Source: Clostridiales bacterium (GTDB taxonomy: Bacteria; Bacillota; Clostridia; Christensenellales; Aristaeellaceae). Taken from it: 64,000 bases of DNA. Below the pieces are notes generated by a model. The model was not told where the DNA came from. It did no database searches and worked only from the letters and a program-made list of their open reading frames with translations. The translations under genes and the position numbers were made by a program. Location of the stretch: NCBI GenBank assembly GCA_004555155.1, contig SFJH01000020.1, positions 8,244-72,243 of the forward strand, given 5' to 3'. Below, piece by piece: positions 25,103-37,395 of this stretch (position 1 is the stretch's first letter; the number at the start of each line of letters is the position of its first letter).

Positions 25103-25858
25103 TCACGCTTTCCCGACCACAATGTACCGGCTCGCCCAGTTTTCCGCCACCCATTGGGCGACGGGATAGTCCGGCAGCTCCATGTTCTTCGGCACCGGAT
25201 CGCAAATGCGCACGCAGCCGCCCTCGATGGCGCTGACCAGGTTGTAATGCCCGCACTGCGTGTAAGGCGAGCCCGGCACCACGTTGATGATCACCGCGTT
25301 TCCTGCGGCGCGCTCGGCGGCGATGCGATCGAAGGATTCCGCGCCCGAGATCTCCTCCACGCGGGCGGTCAGTCCGTACAGCGCCGCGCAGGCGGGAAAG
25401 AAGGTATCGTCCGTTCCGTGAATGCCGTCGGGATCGCGGAAGCCGTTGGCGTTGGCCCAGTCGGCCAGCACCGGCGGCAGCACTGCCCGCCGCAGCGCGG
25501 TGCTCACGGCCATCGCCATGCTGGTGGGTCCGCAGGCCGAATTGCTCATCAGCTCGATCTCCGGCGTGTTCGCCGCGTCATAGGGATACTCCGCCCACAG
25601 GGGATCCTTCATGGAATAATATTGAAACGGCGTTGTGACGCCCGGCGCGGCCTTTTCCGAATGGATGCGCGCCCAGAGCAGATCGTCGATGGTATCGCTG
25701 CTCTGCGCCAGGTCGTTCTGCCTCCGGAACCATCTCACCGCCCAGGCGGTTCTGCGGTCGAAGACGTCTCCCGCTCCGCAGTCGTAGCCCAGCTCATTCA
25801 GACGCACCTTCAGCGCGATGACGTTTTCATTTTTACATCCTTCATACAATAAGATCAT
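25103..25858 (-). CDS. Peptidoglycan-binding-like domain plus C39-like cysteine peptidase
   Basis: About 251 residues. Residues 1-65 resemble a PG_binding_1 module (ENVIALKVRLNELGYDCGAGDVFDRRTAWAVRWFQ-like). Residues about 95-250 resemble the peptidase_C39_2 domain, with the putative catalytic Cys in NSACGPTSMAMA and His in CGHYNLVSAI followed by an Asp in ICDP. There is no signal peptide or membrane span at the chosen ATG (25858), so export is unclear; an extended frame upstream (to 26080) lies largely ahead of the predicted promoter and is rejected. The substrate is unknown. Confidence 0.8.
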   Translation of the reverse strand: MILLYEGCKNENVIALKVRLNELGYDCGAGDVFDRRTAWAVRWFRRQNDLAQSSDTIDDLLWARIHSEKAAPGVTTPFQYYSMKDPLWAEYPYDAANTPEIELMSNSACGPTSMAMAVSTALRRAVLPPVLADWANANGFRDPDGIHGTDDTFFPACAALYGLTARVEEISGAESFDRIAAERAAGNAVIINVVPGSPYTQCGHYNLVSAIEGGCVRICDPVPKNMELPDYPVAQWVAENWASRYIVVGKA

Positions 25859-25990
25859 TTCATCACCCGTTTCTTTCTGGATTCCCGCAGCGCCGGGGCG
25901 TTTCTCCGCCGCGCCGCGAGACGGGGATTTTCGCCGCCGCCGCGGATCAGCCGCCCGGCGCGAACATAACCAATAAATAGCCCCTGATTT

Positions 25991-26019
25991 ATTATAACTG
26001 TCAATGTCCGCCGCGTCAA
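25991..26019 (-). promoter_or_regulatory. Promoter of the C39-like gene
   Basis: Minus-strand TTGACG (26014-26019), 17-nt spacer, TATAAT (25991-25996). Transcription would start near 25984, leaving a leader of about 125 nt in which no clear structure was seen. Confidence 0.75.
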
Positions 26020-26146
26020 GCCTTTTCATGCCGATTTTGCACACATCTTGCAGAATTGACGCTTTTTTCCTGCAAAACAATCGTTTTTTCCGAAACGACT
26101 GCAGTTTTTCTGCATGTTAATTCTAGTGTTTTTTCATTTCAAGCGA

Positions 26147-26175
26147 TTGACTTTCACATAGCAAAGCGCTATAAT
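26147..26175 (+). promoter_or_regulatory. Promoter of gltB-gltD
   Basis: TTGACT (26147-26152), 17-nt spacer, TATAAT (26170-26175). The transcript would start near 26182, at the foot of a terminator-like hairpin. Confidence 0.82.
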
Positions 26176-26187
26176 ACATCCATTGCA

Positions 26188-26237
26188 AGCAAAGGCGCTT
26201 CTGTTTTTTTACGGAAGACCTTTGCTCTTTTTATTTT
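26188..26237 (+). terminator. Terminator-like hairpin at the 5' end of the gltB transcript
   Basis: AGCAAAGG (26188-26195) pairs with CCTTTGCT (26219-26226), an inner CTTC pairs with GAAG, and CTTTTTATTTT follows. Because it begins a few nucleotides after the predicted transcription start, it would release an RNA of about 50 nt unless bypassed. It may be an attenuator of gltB. Confidence 0.6.
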
Positions 26238-26285
26238 CATGCGGCGGCAGAACCATCAGGCCGCCCGGGAAAGGATGTTCGATCC

Positions 26286-30652
<4,367 letters not shown>

Positions 30653-30660
<8 letters not shown>

Positions 30661-32131
30661 GCAGACCGGATTCATGGAATACGCCCGGGCGACCAACCCC
30701 TGGATTGATCCTCTGGAGCGCATCCAGAACTTCAACGAATTCAAGGTGCCGCTCTCCGATGCGGAGCGCACCTGTCAGGCGGCGCGCTGCATGGACTGCG
30801 GCGTCCCCTTCTGCCAGTCGGGCATGTCCTTCCCCAGCGGAGCCACGGGCTGTCCGCTGAACAACCTGATTCCCGAGTGGAACGACATGCTCTACCACGG
30901 CAACTATCGCCACGCCCTGGCGCGGCTGCTGAAGCGCAACAGCTTTCCCGAGTTCACCGGGCGCGTCTGCCCCGCGCTGTGTGAGGCGGCCTGCACCTGC
31001 GGCCTGAACGGCCAGCCGGTCTCCTGCCACGACAACGAGCTCGCCATCATCGAAACCGCCTTCAAGAACGGCTGGATGCAGCCCAATCCGCCCGCCGTGC
31101 GCTCCGGAAAGCGCGTGGCGGTGGTGGGCAGCGGTCCCTCCGGTCTGGCAGCCGCCGACCGCCTGAACCATCGCGGCCACACCGTGGACGTCTATGAGCG
31201 CAGCGACCGCCCCGGCGGACTGCTGATGTATGGCATTCCCAACATGAAGCTGGACAAGAGCGTCGTCCGGCGCCGCCTCGACCTGATGGAGGCCGAGGGC
31301 GTGACCTTCCACACCGGCGTTGAGGTCGGCAGGGATATCTCCGCCGAAGCGCTGCTCCGGGACTACGACGCGGTGGTGATCTGCTGCGGCGCGTCCAAGC
31401 CCCGCGATCTGAACGTGGAGAACCGCGACGCCGACGGCGTGTACTTCGCCGTGCAGTTCCTGAAGGCCACCACCAAGAGCCTGCTGGATTCCAACTTCGA
31501 GGATCAGAAGTTCATCCCCGTCAAGGGCAAGAACGTGGTGGTCGTCGGCGGCGGCGACACCGGCAACGACTGCGTGGGCACCTCCATCCGCCTGGGCTGC
31601 AAGTCGATCACCCAGATCGAGATGATGCCCTGCCCGCCCACCGAGCGCCAGCCCAACAACCCCTGGCCCTACTGGCCCCGGGTACTCAAGACCGACTACG
31701 GCCAGCAGGAGGCCATCGCCGTGTTCGGCCACGACCCGCGCATCTATGAGACCACCGTCAAGGCGCTGAAGAAGGATGCCGACGGCAAGCTCTGCGGCGC
31801 GACGCTGGTCAAGCTCCAGCGCGATCCCGCCACAGGCCGCATGGTGGAGATTCCCGGCAGGGAATACGACATCGAATGCGAGCTGCTGCTCATCGCCGCA
31901 GGCTTCCTGGGCTGCGAGGACTTCATCGCCTCTGCCTTCGGCGTGGAAAAGACGCCCCGCGGCGGCGTGGTCACCGTCTCCGGAACCCACGGCACCGCCG
32001 TGCCCGGACTGTTCACCGCCGGCGATATGCGCCGCGGCCAGTCGCTGGTGGTGCACGCCATCAACGAAGGCCGCCACGCCGCCAAGGAAGTGGACGACTA
32101 TCTGATGGGCTACACCGGTCTTTCCAACTGA
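30653..32131 (+). CDS. gltD: Glutamate synthase small subunit (NADPH)
   Basis: A 492-residue flavoprotein that passes electrons from NADPH to GltB. N-terminal cysteines for two 4Fe-4S clusters are in CQAARCMDCGVPFCQSG and CPALCEAACTCGLN. The FAD site is VAVVGSGPSGLAAADRL with a BFIT-like YERSDRPGGLLMYGIP, and the NADPH site is VVVVGGGDTGNDCVG. It starts within the last codons of gltB with GGGAGG upstream. Full length and intact even though gltB is broken; related proteins can serve other partners. Confidence 0.95.
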
Positions 32132-32141
32132 CCATCCTCGG

Positions 32142-32169
32142 CTCCCGGCAGCAATGCCGGGAGTTTTTT
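32142..32169 (+). terminator. Intrinsic terminator of gltB-gltD
   Basis: Perfect 9-bp stem CTCCCGGCA (32142-32150) with TGCCGGGAG (32155-32163), GCAA loop, then TTTTTT. Confidence 0.9.
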
Positions 32170-32179
32170 GTAAAACCCA

Positions 32180-32210
32180 TTGACATGGAGCGCACTCCAG
32201 GTGATATGGT
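32180..32210 (+). promoter_or_regulatory. MerR-type promoter with 19-bp spacer and dyad
   Basis: TTGACA (32180-32185) and TATGGT (32205-32210) are separated by 19 nt, and the spacer holds the dyad TGGAG-CGCA-CTCCA (32186-32199). A long spacer with a dyad between -35 and -10 is the established layout of MerR-family regulated promoters. No MerR gene lies in the window. Confidence 0.65.
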
Positions 32211-32244
32211 AATATCACCAACATTGGATTGGAGGCTGCTTTCC

Positions 32245-33342
32245 ATGAAAAACTTCGGCTTCGGCTGCATGCGCCTGCCCATGAACGGCGAGCAGGTGGA
32301 CATTCCCCGGTTTACCCAAATGGTGGATCGCTTTCTTGAGGAGGGCTTCACCTACTTCGACACCGCCCACGGCTACCTCGGCGGCAAGAGCGAGCTCGCA
32401 ATCCGCGAGGCGCTCGCCGCCCGCCATCCCCGGGATCGCTATATCCTCACCAACAAGCTGAGCACCAACTTCTTTGAAAAGACGGAGGAAATCCGTCCGC
32501 TGCTGGACAGCCAGCTGGCCGCCTGCGGCGTGGAATACTTCGACTACTATCTGATGCACGCCCAGAACGCGGAGGTGTTCGCCAAGTACAAGCGCCTCCA
32601 CGCCTACGAGACCGCGCTGGAGCTGATGGCCGAGGGCAAGTTCCGCCACTTCGGCATCTCCTTCCACGACAAGGCCGAGGTGCTGGAACAGATTCTGACC
32701 GAATATCCGCAGGTCGAGGTCGTTCAGATCCAGTTCAACTACGCCGATTATGAGGACGCGTCCGTGGAGAGCCGCCGCTGCTACGAGGTCTGCCGGAAGT
32801 TCGGCAAGCCGGTGATCGTGATGGAGCCGGTGAAGGGCGGCAATCTGGCAAACCTTCCCGACGAGGCCGCCGCCATTCTGGCCGGTCTGAACGGCGGCAG
32901 CCCCGCCAGCTATGCCATCCGCTTCGCCGCAGGGTTTGAAGGCATGATGATGGTGCTCTCCGGCATGGGCACGCCCGAGCAGATGGAGGAGAACATCGGC
33001 TTCATGAAGGACTTCAAGCCCCTGTCCGGCGCGGAGCGCGCCGCCATCGATCAGGTCTGCGAAATCTTCCGCCGCCAGAACCTGATTCCCTGCACCGCCT
33101 GCCGCTATTGTACCGACGGCTGCCCGATGAGCATCCGCATCCCCGACCTGTTCGCCAGCATGAACGACAAGCGGCGCAACCACAACTGGAACGCCGACTA
33201 CTACTACAACAGCGTGCACACCGCCCACGGCGGCAAGGCGTCCTCCTGCGTGGGCTGCGGCCAGTGCGAGGACATCTGCCCCCAGCACCTGCCCATTCGT
33301 CAGCTGCTGAAGGATGTGGCCGCGGAATTCGAGCAGAACTGA
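32245..33342 (+). CDS. Aldo/keto reductase with C-terminal 4Fe-4S ferredoxin-like domain
   Basis: A 365-residue oxidoreductase. The N-terminal AKR barrel has GFGCMRLPM, the catalytic-type Asp and Tyr in YFDTAHGYLGGKSE, and HFGISFH. The C-terminal part carries two cysteine clusters, CTACRYCTDGCP (residues about 283-294) and CVGCGQCEDICP (about 334-345), fit for two 4Fe-4S centres. This AKR-ferredoxin family is common in anaerobes; the substrate is unknown. GGAGG precedes ATG 32245, behind a MerR-type promoter, which suggests induction by a small molecule or stress. Confidence 0.92.
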   Translation: MKNFGFGCMRLPMNGEQVDIPRFTQMVDRFLEEGFTYFDTAHGYLGGKSELAIREALAARHPRDRYILTNKLSTNFFEKTEEIRPLLDSQLAACGVEYFDYYLMHAQNAEVFAKYKRLHAYETALELMAEGKFRHFGISFHDKAEVLEQILTEYPQVEVVQIQFNYADYEDASVESRRCYEVCRKFGKPVIVMEPVKGGNLANLPDEAAAILAGLNGGSPASYAIRFAAGFEGMMMVLSGMGTPEQMEENIGFMKDFKPLSGAERAAIDQVCEIFRRQNLIPCTACRYCTDGCPMSIRIPDLFASMNDKRRNHNWNADYYYNSVHTAHGGKASSCVGCGQCEDICPQHLPIRQLLKDVAAEFEQN

Positions 33343-33369
33343 CGCGAAGTTAATTTTTACAAATTGCGC

Positions 33370-33398
33370 TTTACATCTGCCCGGATATCGTATATAAT
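33370..33398 (+). promoter_or_regulatory. Promoter of the THF riboswitch-folT-folC transcript
   Basis: TTTACA (33370-33375), 17-nt spacer, TATAAT (33393-33398), directly ahead of the aptamer. Confidence 0.8.
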
Positions 33399-33400
33399 AC

Positions 33401-33506
33401 TGGCGAACAGAGTAGGAAATCTCGCGTGAAGTGCTGTCAAAATGGGGAGTTGTGTGGCAGACGAAGGACTTCGGTCCGCGATGAGTTTTCCGCACCCGCT
33501 GCGCCA
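33401..33506 (+). ncRNA. Tetrahydrofolate (THF) riboswitch aptamer
   Basis: The conserved pieces are in order: AGAGTAG (33409-33415), CTCGCGTGAAGTG, AATGGGGAGTTG, ACGAAG, CGCGATGAG and CCGCACCCGCT. P1 is formed by TGGCG (33401-33405) with CGCCA (33502-33506), P2 by GGAAATCTCGCG with CGCGATGAGTTTTCC, and P3 by CTGTC with GGCAG around a loop. This matches the published THF-I class. It precedes folT and folC, known THF-riboswitch targets. Confidence 0.88.
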
Positions 33507-33595
33507 TATTGGGGTTGTCCTCCTTTATGTAGCAACGATACTCGGTCGAGCGAACGGTCGGCCATATTTTGTTGCCCCTTTTCTCAACGCATTCT

Positions 33596-33626
33596 CCCCT
33601 TACGGCTTCTGCCGCAAGGGGTTTTT
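33596..33626 (+). terminator. Terminator in the expression platform of the THF riboswitch
   Basis: CCCCTT (33596-33601) plus CGGC (33603-33606) pair with GCCG (33611-33614) plus AAGGGG (33616-33621), then TTTTT. It lies 90 nt after the aptamer and 63 nt before folT, so transcription termination is the likely output. Confidence 0.8.
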
Positions 33627-33688
33627 GTTTGCCGCGTGAAGGGGGCGGCAGGTGTGCCGGTTGCTCAATATAAAGGAGGTTTTCTCAC

Positions 33689-34270
33689 ATGAACCATCAG
33701 AACAGCCCCGTCTCGTCCCCCAGGCGCATGACCGCCCGTACACTGGCCTACTGCGCGCTGCTGGCCGCAATCAGCGTGGTGCTCGCCCGCCTGATCATCC
33801 CGATGCCCAACGTCACCACCCGCTTCTCTCTCGAGGCCGTGCCGATCTTCATGGCCGGCATGCTGTTCGGCCCCGTGGCCGGCGGCCTGGTGGGCTTCAC
33901 CGCCGATGCGGTGGGATGCCTGTTCTCCGGCTTCGGCTACAACCCGATCTTCTGCGTGCCGCCCATCCTCTACGGCGTGTTCGGCGGCGTCTTCCGCCGC
34001 TGGCTCGGCAAGGGCGTCACGCTGCCCCGCCTGCTCGCCTCCATGCTGCCGCCCGTGATTATGGGCTCCATCCTCTGGCAGAGCGCGGCGCTGGCCTTCA
34101 TCTACAACAGCAAGGGCACCTTCCAGCTGAGCCTGATCTACTTCCTGTCCTCCCGCTCGCTGCAGTTCGCCATCACCATCGTTCTGGATGTGCTGGTGAT
34201 CTTCCTGCTGTTCCGCGCAAAGATCTTCGACCGTCTGGGCGTCTGGCCGCCGAAGTCGAAGAAATCATAA
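33689..34270 (+). CDS. folT: Folate-specific ECF transporter substrate-binding subunit
   Basis: A 193-residue membrane S component with about five or six spans. The N-terminal basic segment leads into RTLAYCALLAAISVVLARL, and the PNVTTRFSLEAVPIFMAGMLFGPVAGGLVGFTAD region is typical of FolT. It would capture folate and dock on the shared energising module (EcfA, A', T), which is not in the window. AAAGGAGG precedes ATG 33689. The THF riboswitch upstream and folC downstream strongly support folate as substrate. Confidence 0.92.
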   Translation: MNHQNSPVSSPRRMTARTLAYCALLAAISVVLARLIIPMPNVTTRFSLEAVPIFMAGMLFGPVAGGLVGFTADAVGCLFSGFGYNPIFCVPPILYGVFGGVFRRWLGKGVTLPRLLASMLPPVIMGSILWQSAALAFIYNSKGTFQLSLIYFLSSRSLQFAITIVLDVLVIFLLFRAKIFDRLGVWPPKSKKS

Positions 34271-34297
34271 CCCTGAAATCCGAAAGAAGGAACCTTC

Positions 34298-35590
34298 ATG
34301 AACGCAAACGAGGCCATTGAATACATCCATTCGGTCTGCTGGAAGGGCAGCGTGCCCGGGCTGGAACGCACCCGCGAGCTGCTCGCCCGAATGGGCAATC
34401 CCGAAAAGCAGCTGAAGTTCGTGCACATCGCGGGCACCAACGGCAAGGGCAGCACCGCGGCGATGACCGCCTCCATCCTGCAGAAGGCCGGATACCGCAC
34501 CGGTCTGTACACTTCGCCCTACATCTATCGCTTTCACGAGCGGATGCAGATCGACGGCGCGGAGATCTCCGACGAGGATCTGGCGGAAATCACCGAATAC
34601 GTCCGCCCCTTCGCGGACGCCATGGCGGAATCGCCCACGGAATTCGAGCTGGTGTGCTGCGTGGCGTTTGAATATTTCAAGCGCAGGCAGTGCGACATCG
34701 TCGTGCTGGAGGTCGGCATGGGCGGCGCGATGGACGCCACCAACGTCATCGATACGCCGGAGGTCGCGGTCATCACCAACATCGGTCTGGATCACACCGA
34801 ATACCTGGGCGATACGGTGGAGAAGATCGCGGAAACCAAGGCCGGCATCTTCAAGGAAAACGGCCACGCCGTGATCTATCGCGGCGCGCCGTCGGTGGAA
34901 GCGGTATTCGAGCGCGTCTGCGCGGAAAAGAATGTCTGCCTGAAGAAGGCGGATTTCGATGGACTCGTTCTCCAGCGGCACAGCCTGGAGGGCCAGGTGT
35001 TCGACTGCGGCGCGCGGAAGGATCTGGCGCTGCCGCTGCTGGGCGACCATCAGCTGCACAATGCCGCCGTGGTGCTGGCCATCGCGGACACGCTGATCGG
35101 CGAGGGCTGGCGCATCACGGAGCAGAACATCCGCGACGGCCTGCGGGATGTGCGCTGGCCGGGCCGCTTCGACGTGGTCTGCCGCCGCCCGCTGTTCATC
35201 ATCGACGGCGGACACAATCCCCAGTGCATTGAAGCGCTGGTGAAGAACATCGAGGACTACCTCCGGGATCGCCGCGTCATCGCGCTCACCGGCGTGCTGG
35301 CCGACAAGGACTACGCGGATATGTACAAGCCCGTGATGCCGCTGGTCGATCGTTTCGTCTGCATCACGCCGCCGAACCCCCGCCGTCTGCCCGCGGCGCA
35401 GCTGGCGGAATATCTCCGCCGCGTCGGCGCAGAGGCCGTTTCCTGCGAAACCGTCCCGGACGGCGTGCGCACCGCGCTCGAATTGGCCGGCGACGACGGC
35501 GCCGTGCTGTGCTTCGGATCGCTGTACACCATCGGCGCCATCCGCGACGCACTGACCGGCATGGTTCCCGCCTCCTCTGACGCGCTGTAA
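34298..35590 (+). CDS. folC: Bifunctional folylpolyglutamate synthase/dihydrofolate synthase
   Basis: A 430-residue Mur-ligase-fold enzyme that adds glutamate to dihydropteroate and to folates, trapping them in the cell. The P-loop HIAGTNGKGSTAAM is at residues 43-56; YTSPYIYRFHERMQIDG forms the pterin side and VLEVGMGGAMDATNVID the Mg site; the C-terminal domain begins near DGGHNPQC. It follows folT by 27 nt with GAAGGA upstream, so folate uptake and retention are made together under THF control. Confidence 0.94.
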   Translation: MNANEAIEYIHSVCWKGSVPGLERTRELLARMGNPEKQLKFVHIAGTNGKGSTAAMTASILQKAGYRTGLYTSPYIYRFHERMQIDGAEISDEDLAEITEYVRPFADAMAESPTEFELVCCVAFEYFKRRQCDIVVLEVGMGGAMDATNVIDTPEVAVITNIGLDHTEYLGDTVEKIAETKAGIFKENGHAVIYRGAPSVEAVFERVCAEKNVCLKKADFDGLVLQRHSLEGQVFDCGARKDLALPLLGDHQLHNAAVVLAIADTLIGEGWRITEQNIRDGLRDVRWPGRFDVVCRRPLFIIDGGHNPQCIEALVKNIEDYLRDRRVIALTGVLADKDYADMYKPVMPLVDRFVCITPPNPRRLPAAQLAEYLRRVGAEAVSCETVPDGVRTALELAGDDGAVLCFGSLYTIGAIRDALTGMVPASSDAL

Positions 35591-35611
35591 TTCCGCGTTC
35601 ATCCCGTTTTC

Positions 35612-35642
35612 AAAGGCGCAGCCTGATCGGCTGCGCCTTTTT
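35612..35642 (+). terminator. Intrinsic terminator of folT-folC
   Basis: Perfect 12-bp stem AAAGGCGCAGCC (35612-35623) with GGCTGCGCCTTT (35629-35640), continuing into a T run. The following 250 nt, up to the next promoter, show no gene or other structure that I recognise. Confidence 0.9.
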
Positions 35643-35898
35643 CGTATCAAGATCGATTGAACCGGAGGAGGTCTGCGGAAATCTGAAACCCCTGATTTCT
35701 CCGCCGCTGCGCCCGATTGCACGGGCGGTTCTGCGCAGGGCTTTCGGCCGTCTGATGGCTGCCTGGTTTCCTCCTGTATCTTCTGAAGCCCGCTCCGCCC
35801 GCCGTTCCCATCGCCGCCTGAAAACCGGCCTCGAATTGATTTGTTTTGTCAATAATTGCTGTCCTTAAAATCCGCTTCAAAAATTTCTGATATAACTC

Positions 35899-35952
35899 TT
35901 TACAAAATAGGCATTTGATGCTATTATTATCCTATCACGTACACGTGTACGT
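35899..35952 (+). promoter_or_regulatory. Promoter and palindromic operator of the sugar ABC/GH116 operon
   Basis: TTTACA (35899-35904), 17-nt spacer, TATTAT (35922-35927). A perfect 16-bp palindrome ACGTACACGTGTACGT (35937-35952) lies over the transcription start, with the central CpG usual in LacI-family operators. Binding there should block initiation. No regulator gene is nearby. Confidence 0.75.
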
Positions 35953-35977
35953 AATAAATTATCGGGAGGCTTTTGCA

Positions 35978-37258
35978 ATGAAGAAACTGTTATCCCTGGT
36001 TCTTGTCCTGATGATGCTCCTGACCTGCTGTGTCGCATTCGCAGAAGAAGCGACCAACGAAACCAATTTGATCGGTGATGGCGCAAACACCATCTCCATT
36101 GCTTTCGACGGCGAAAGCTTCAATGAAGAAGCGCTCTTTGGCGTTCTTCAGGATTTCTACGAGGAAACCGGCATCTCCGTTGAGGTCATCTATGTTGCCT
36201 CCACCGGCGGTTGGGGCGGCTTCTTCTCCAAGATCCAGACCATGATCGCCGGCGGCGATGCGCCTGACCTGATCCGCATTGCGATCGAAGGCTTCCAGAT
36301 CTTCCTGCAGAACGATATGATCGTTCCGATGAACGAATATGCAGAGAAATATCCCGAGTTCGCGGCGCTGGTCGAGGACAACCACGAGAAGCTGGTTGAG
36401 CCCTTCACCGTGGATGGACAGATTTACGGCTACGGCTTCGACTGGAACAACGTCGTAACCCACATCAACACCAACATGCTGGCCGAGGCCGGTCTGGAGA
36501 TCCCGGATGTGAACTGGACCGTGGATGAGTACCTGGAGTATGCCCGCGCCATGACCGGCACCCGCGAGGATGGCACCAAGCACTACGGCACCCAGGTTTC
36601 CACCTCCTGGTTCGAGCTCAGCGCCTGGCTGTACAACTGGGGCGCCTCCATTCTGAACGATGAAATGACCGAGTCCACCATCAACAGCCCCGAGGCCGTT
36701 GAGATGTTCCAGTTCCTGCACGATCTGATCTACGTCGAGCAGGTTGCGCCGGTTCCGGGTTCTACCTCCGGCAACGAGTTCCTGACCGATCAGATCGGCA
36801 TGTACTTCGCCGGCCGCTGGACGCTGGGCCAGTATCTCAACAACGACTTCAACAGCGTAGCCGTTGTATACGTGCCCACCAAGGCGACCAACCAGGTGAT
36901 TTCCGGTATCGGCATCTTCCCCATCGCCAAGGCCTCTGAAAAGAAGGACGAAGCGTACAAGCTGGCTGCCTGGCTTTCCTCCGCAGATTCCCAGAGCCGC
37001 ATCATGAGCTACTCCGCCATCCCCTCCTCCAAGAAGTGCATGGACGAGATCGTCCGCACCAGCGATCTGCCGATCAACAGCTACATCTATGCGGACTCTG
37101 CGGACATCGCGAAGTCTGTTCAGTGCCCGGCCACTTATGCTGACCTGCAGCTGATCTTCGACCGCTATGTTTCCCTGATCTTCGCGGATGAGATGGACGT
37201 GCAGTCTGCGCTGGACGCTTGCAAGGAAGAAATGGACATGGTTCTGATGGGCTTCTAA
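35978..37258 (+). CDS. Extracellular carbohydrate-binding protein of an ABC importer
   Basis: A 426-residue family-1 type solute-binding protein. The N-terminus is a Sec signal (KK, hydrophobic core LLSLVLVLMMLL, cleavage after AFA). Two Cys precede the site but do not form a standard lipobox, so a lipoprotein anchor is uncertain. The mature part has GDAPDLIRIAIEGF and the W-rich C-lobe segments typical of sugar-binding proteins. GGGAGG precedes ATG 35978. Its A+T content and codon use differ slightly from neighbours, as expected for a highly expressed gene. The sugar is unknown. Confidence 0.92.
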   Translation: MKKLLSLVLVLMMLLTCCVAFAEEATNETNLIGDGANTISIAFDGESFNEEALFGVLQDFYEETGISVEVIYVASTGGWGGFFSKIQTMIAGGDAPDLIRIAIEGFQIFLQNDMIVPMNEYAEKYPEFAALVEDNHEKLVEPFTVDGQIYGYGFDWNNVVTHINTNMLAEAGLEIPDVNWTVDEYLEYARAMTGTREDGTKHYGTQVSTSWFELSAWLYNWGASILNDEMTESTINSPEAVEMFQFLHDLIYVEQVAPVPGSTSGNEFLTDQIGMYFAGRWTLGQYLNNDFNSVAVVYVPTKATNQVISGIGIFPIAKASEKKDEAYKLAAWLSSADSQSRIMSYSAIPSSKKCMDEIVRTSDLPINSYIYADSADIAKSVQCPATYADLQLIFDRYVSLIFADEMDVQSALDACKEEMDMVLMGF

Positions 37259-37310
37259 TGAATTTCTGGTTTTCTTCGAAATTCTCTGAAAGCGCTCGGT
37301 GAAAACCGGG

Positions 37311-37350
37311 AAACCGGGGAACGGGCATGACTCGTTCCCCGGTTTTCTTT
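37311..37350 (+). terminator. Intercistronic hairpin after the binding-protein gene
   Basis: A 12-13 bp stem (37311-37323 with 37333-37345) followed by TTCTTT. It probably lets partial read-through, giving more binding protein than permease, as in other sugar ABC operons. Confidence 0.75.
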
Positions 37351-37395
37351 CGTCGGAATCCGAAACCTATCCAACCCCGAAAGGAAGATGATCAT

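Noticed and set aside
35978..36060. Lipoprotein signal in the binding protein
   Set aside because: The Cys pair in LLTCC lacks the small residue before Cys required by the lipobox; a signal peptidase I site (AFA) follows directly.
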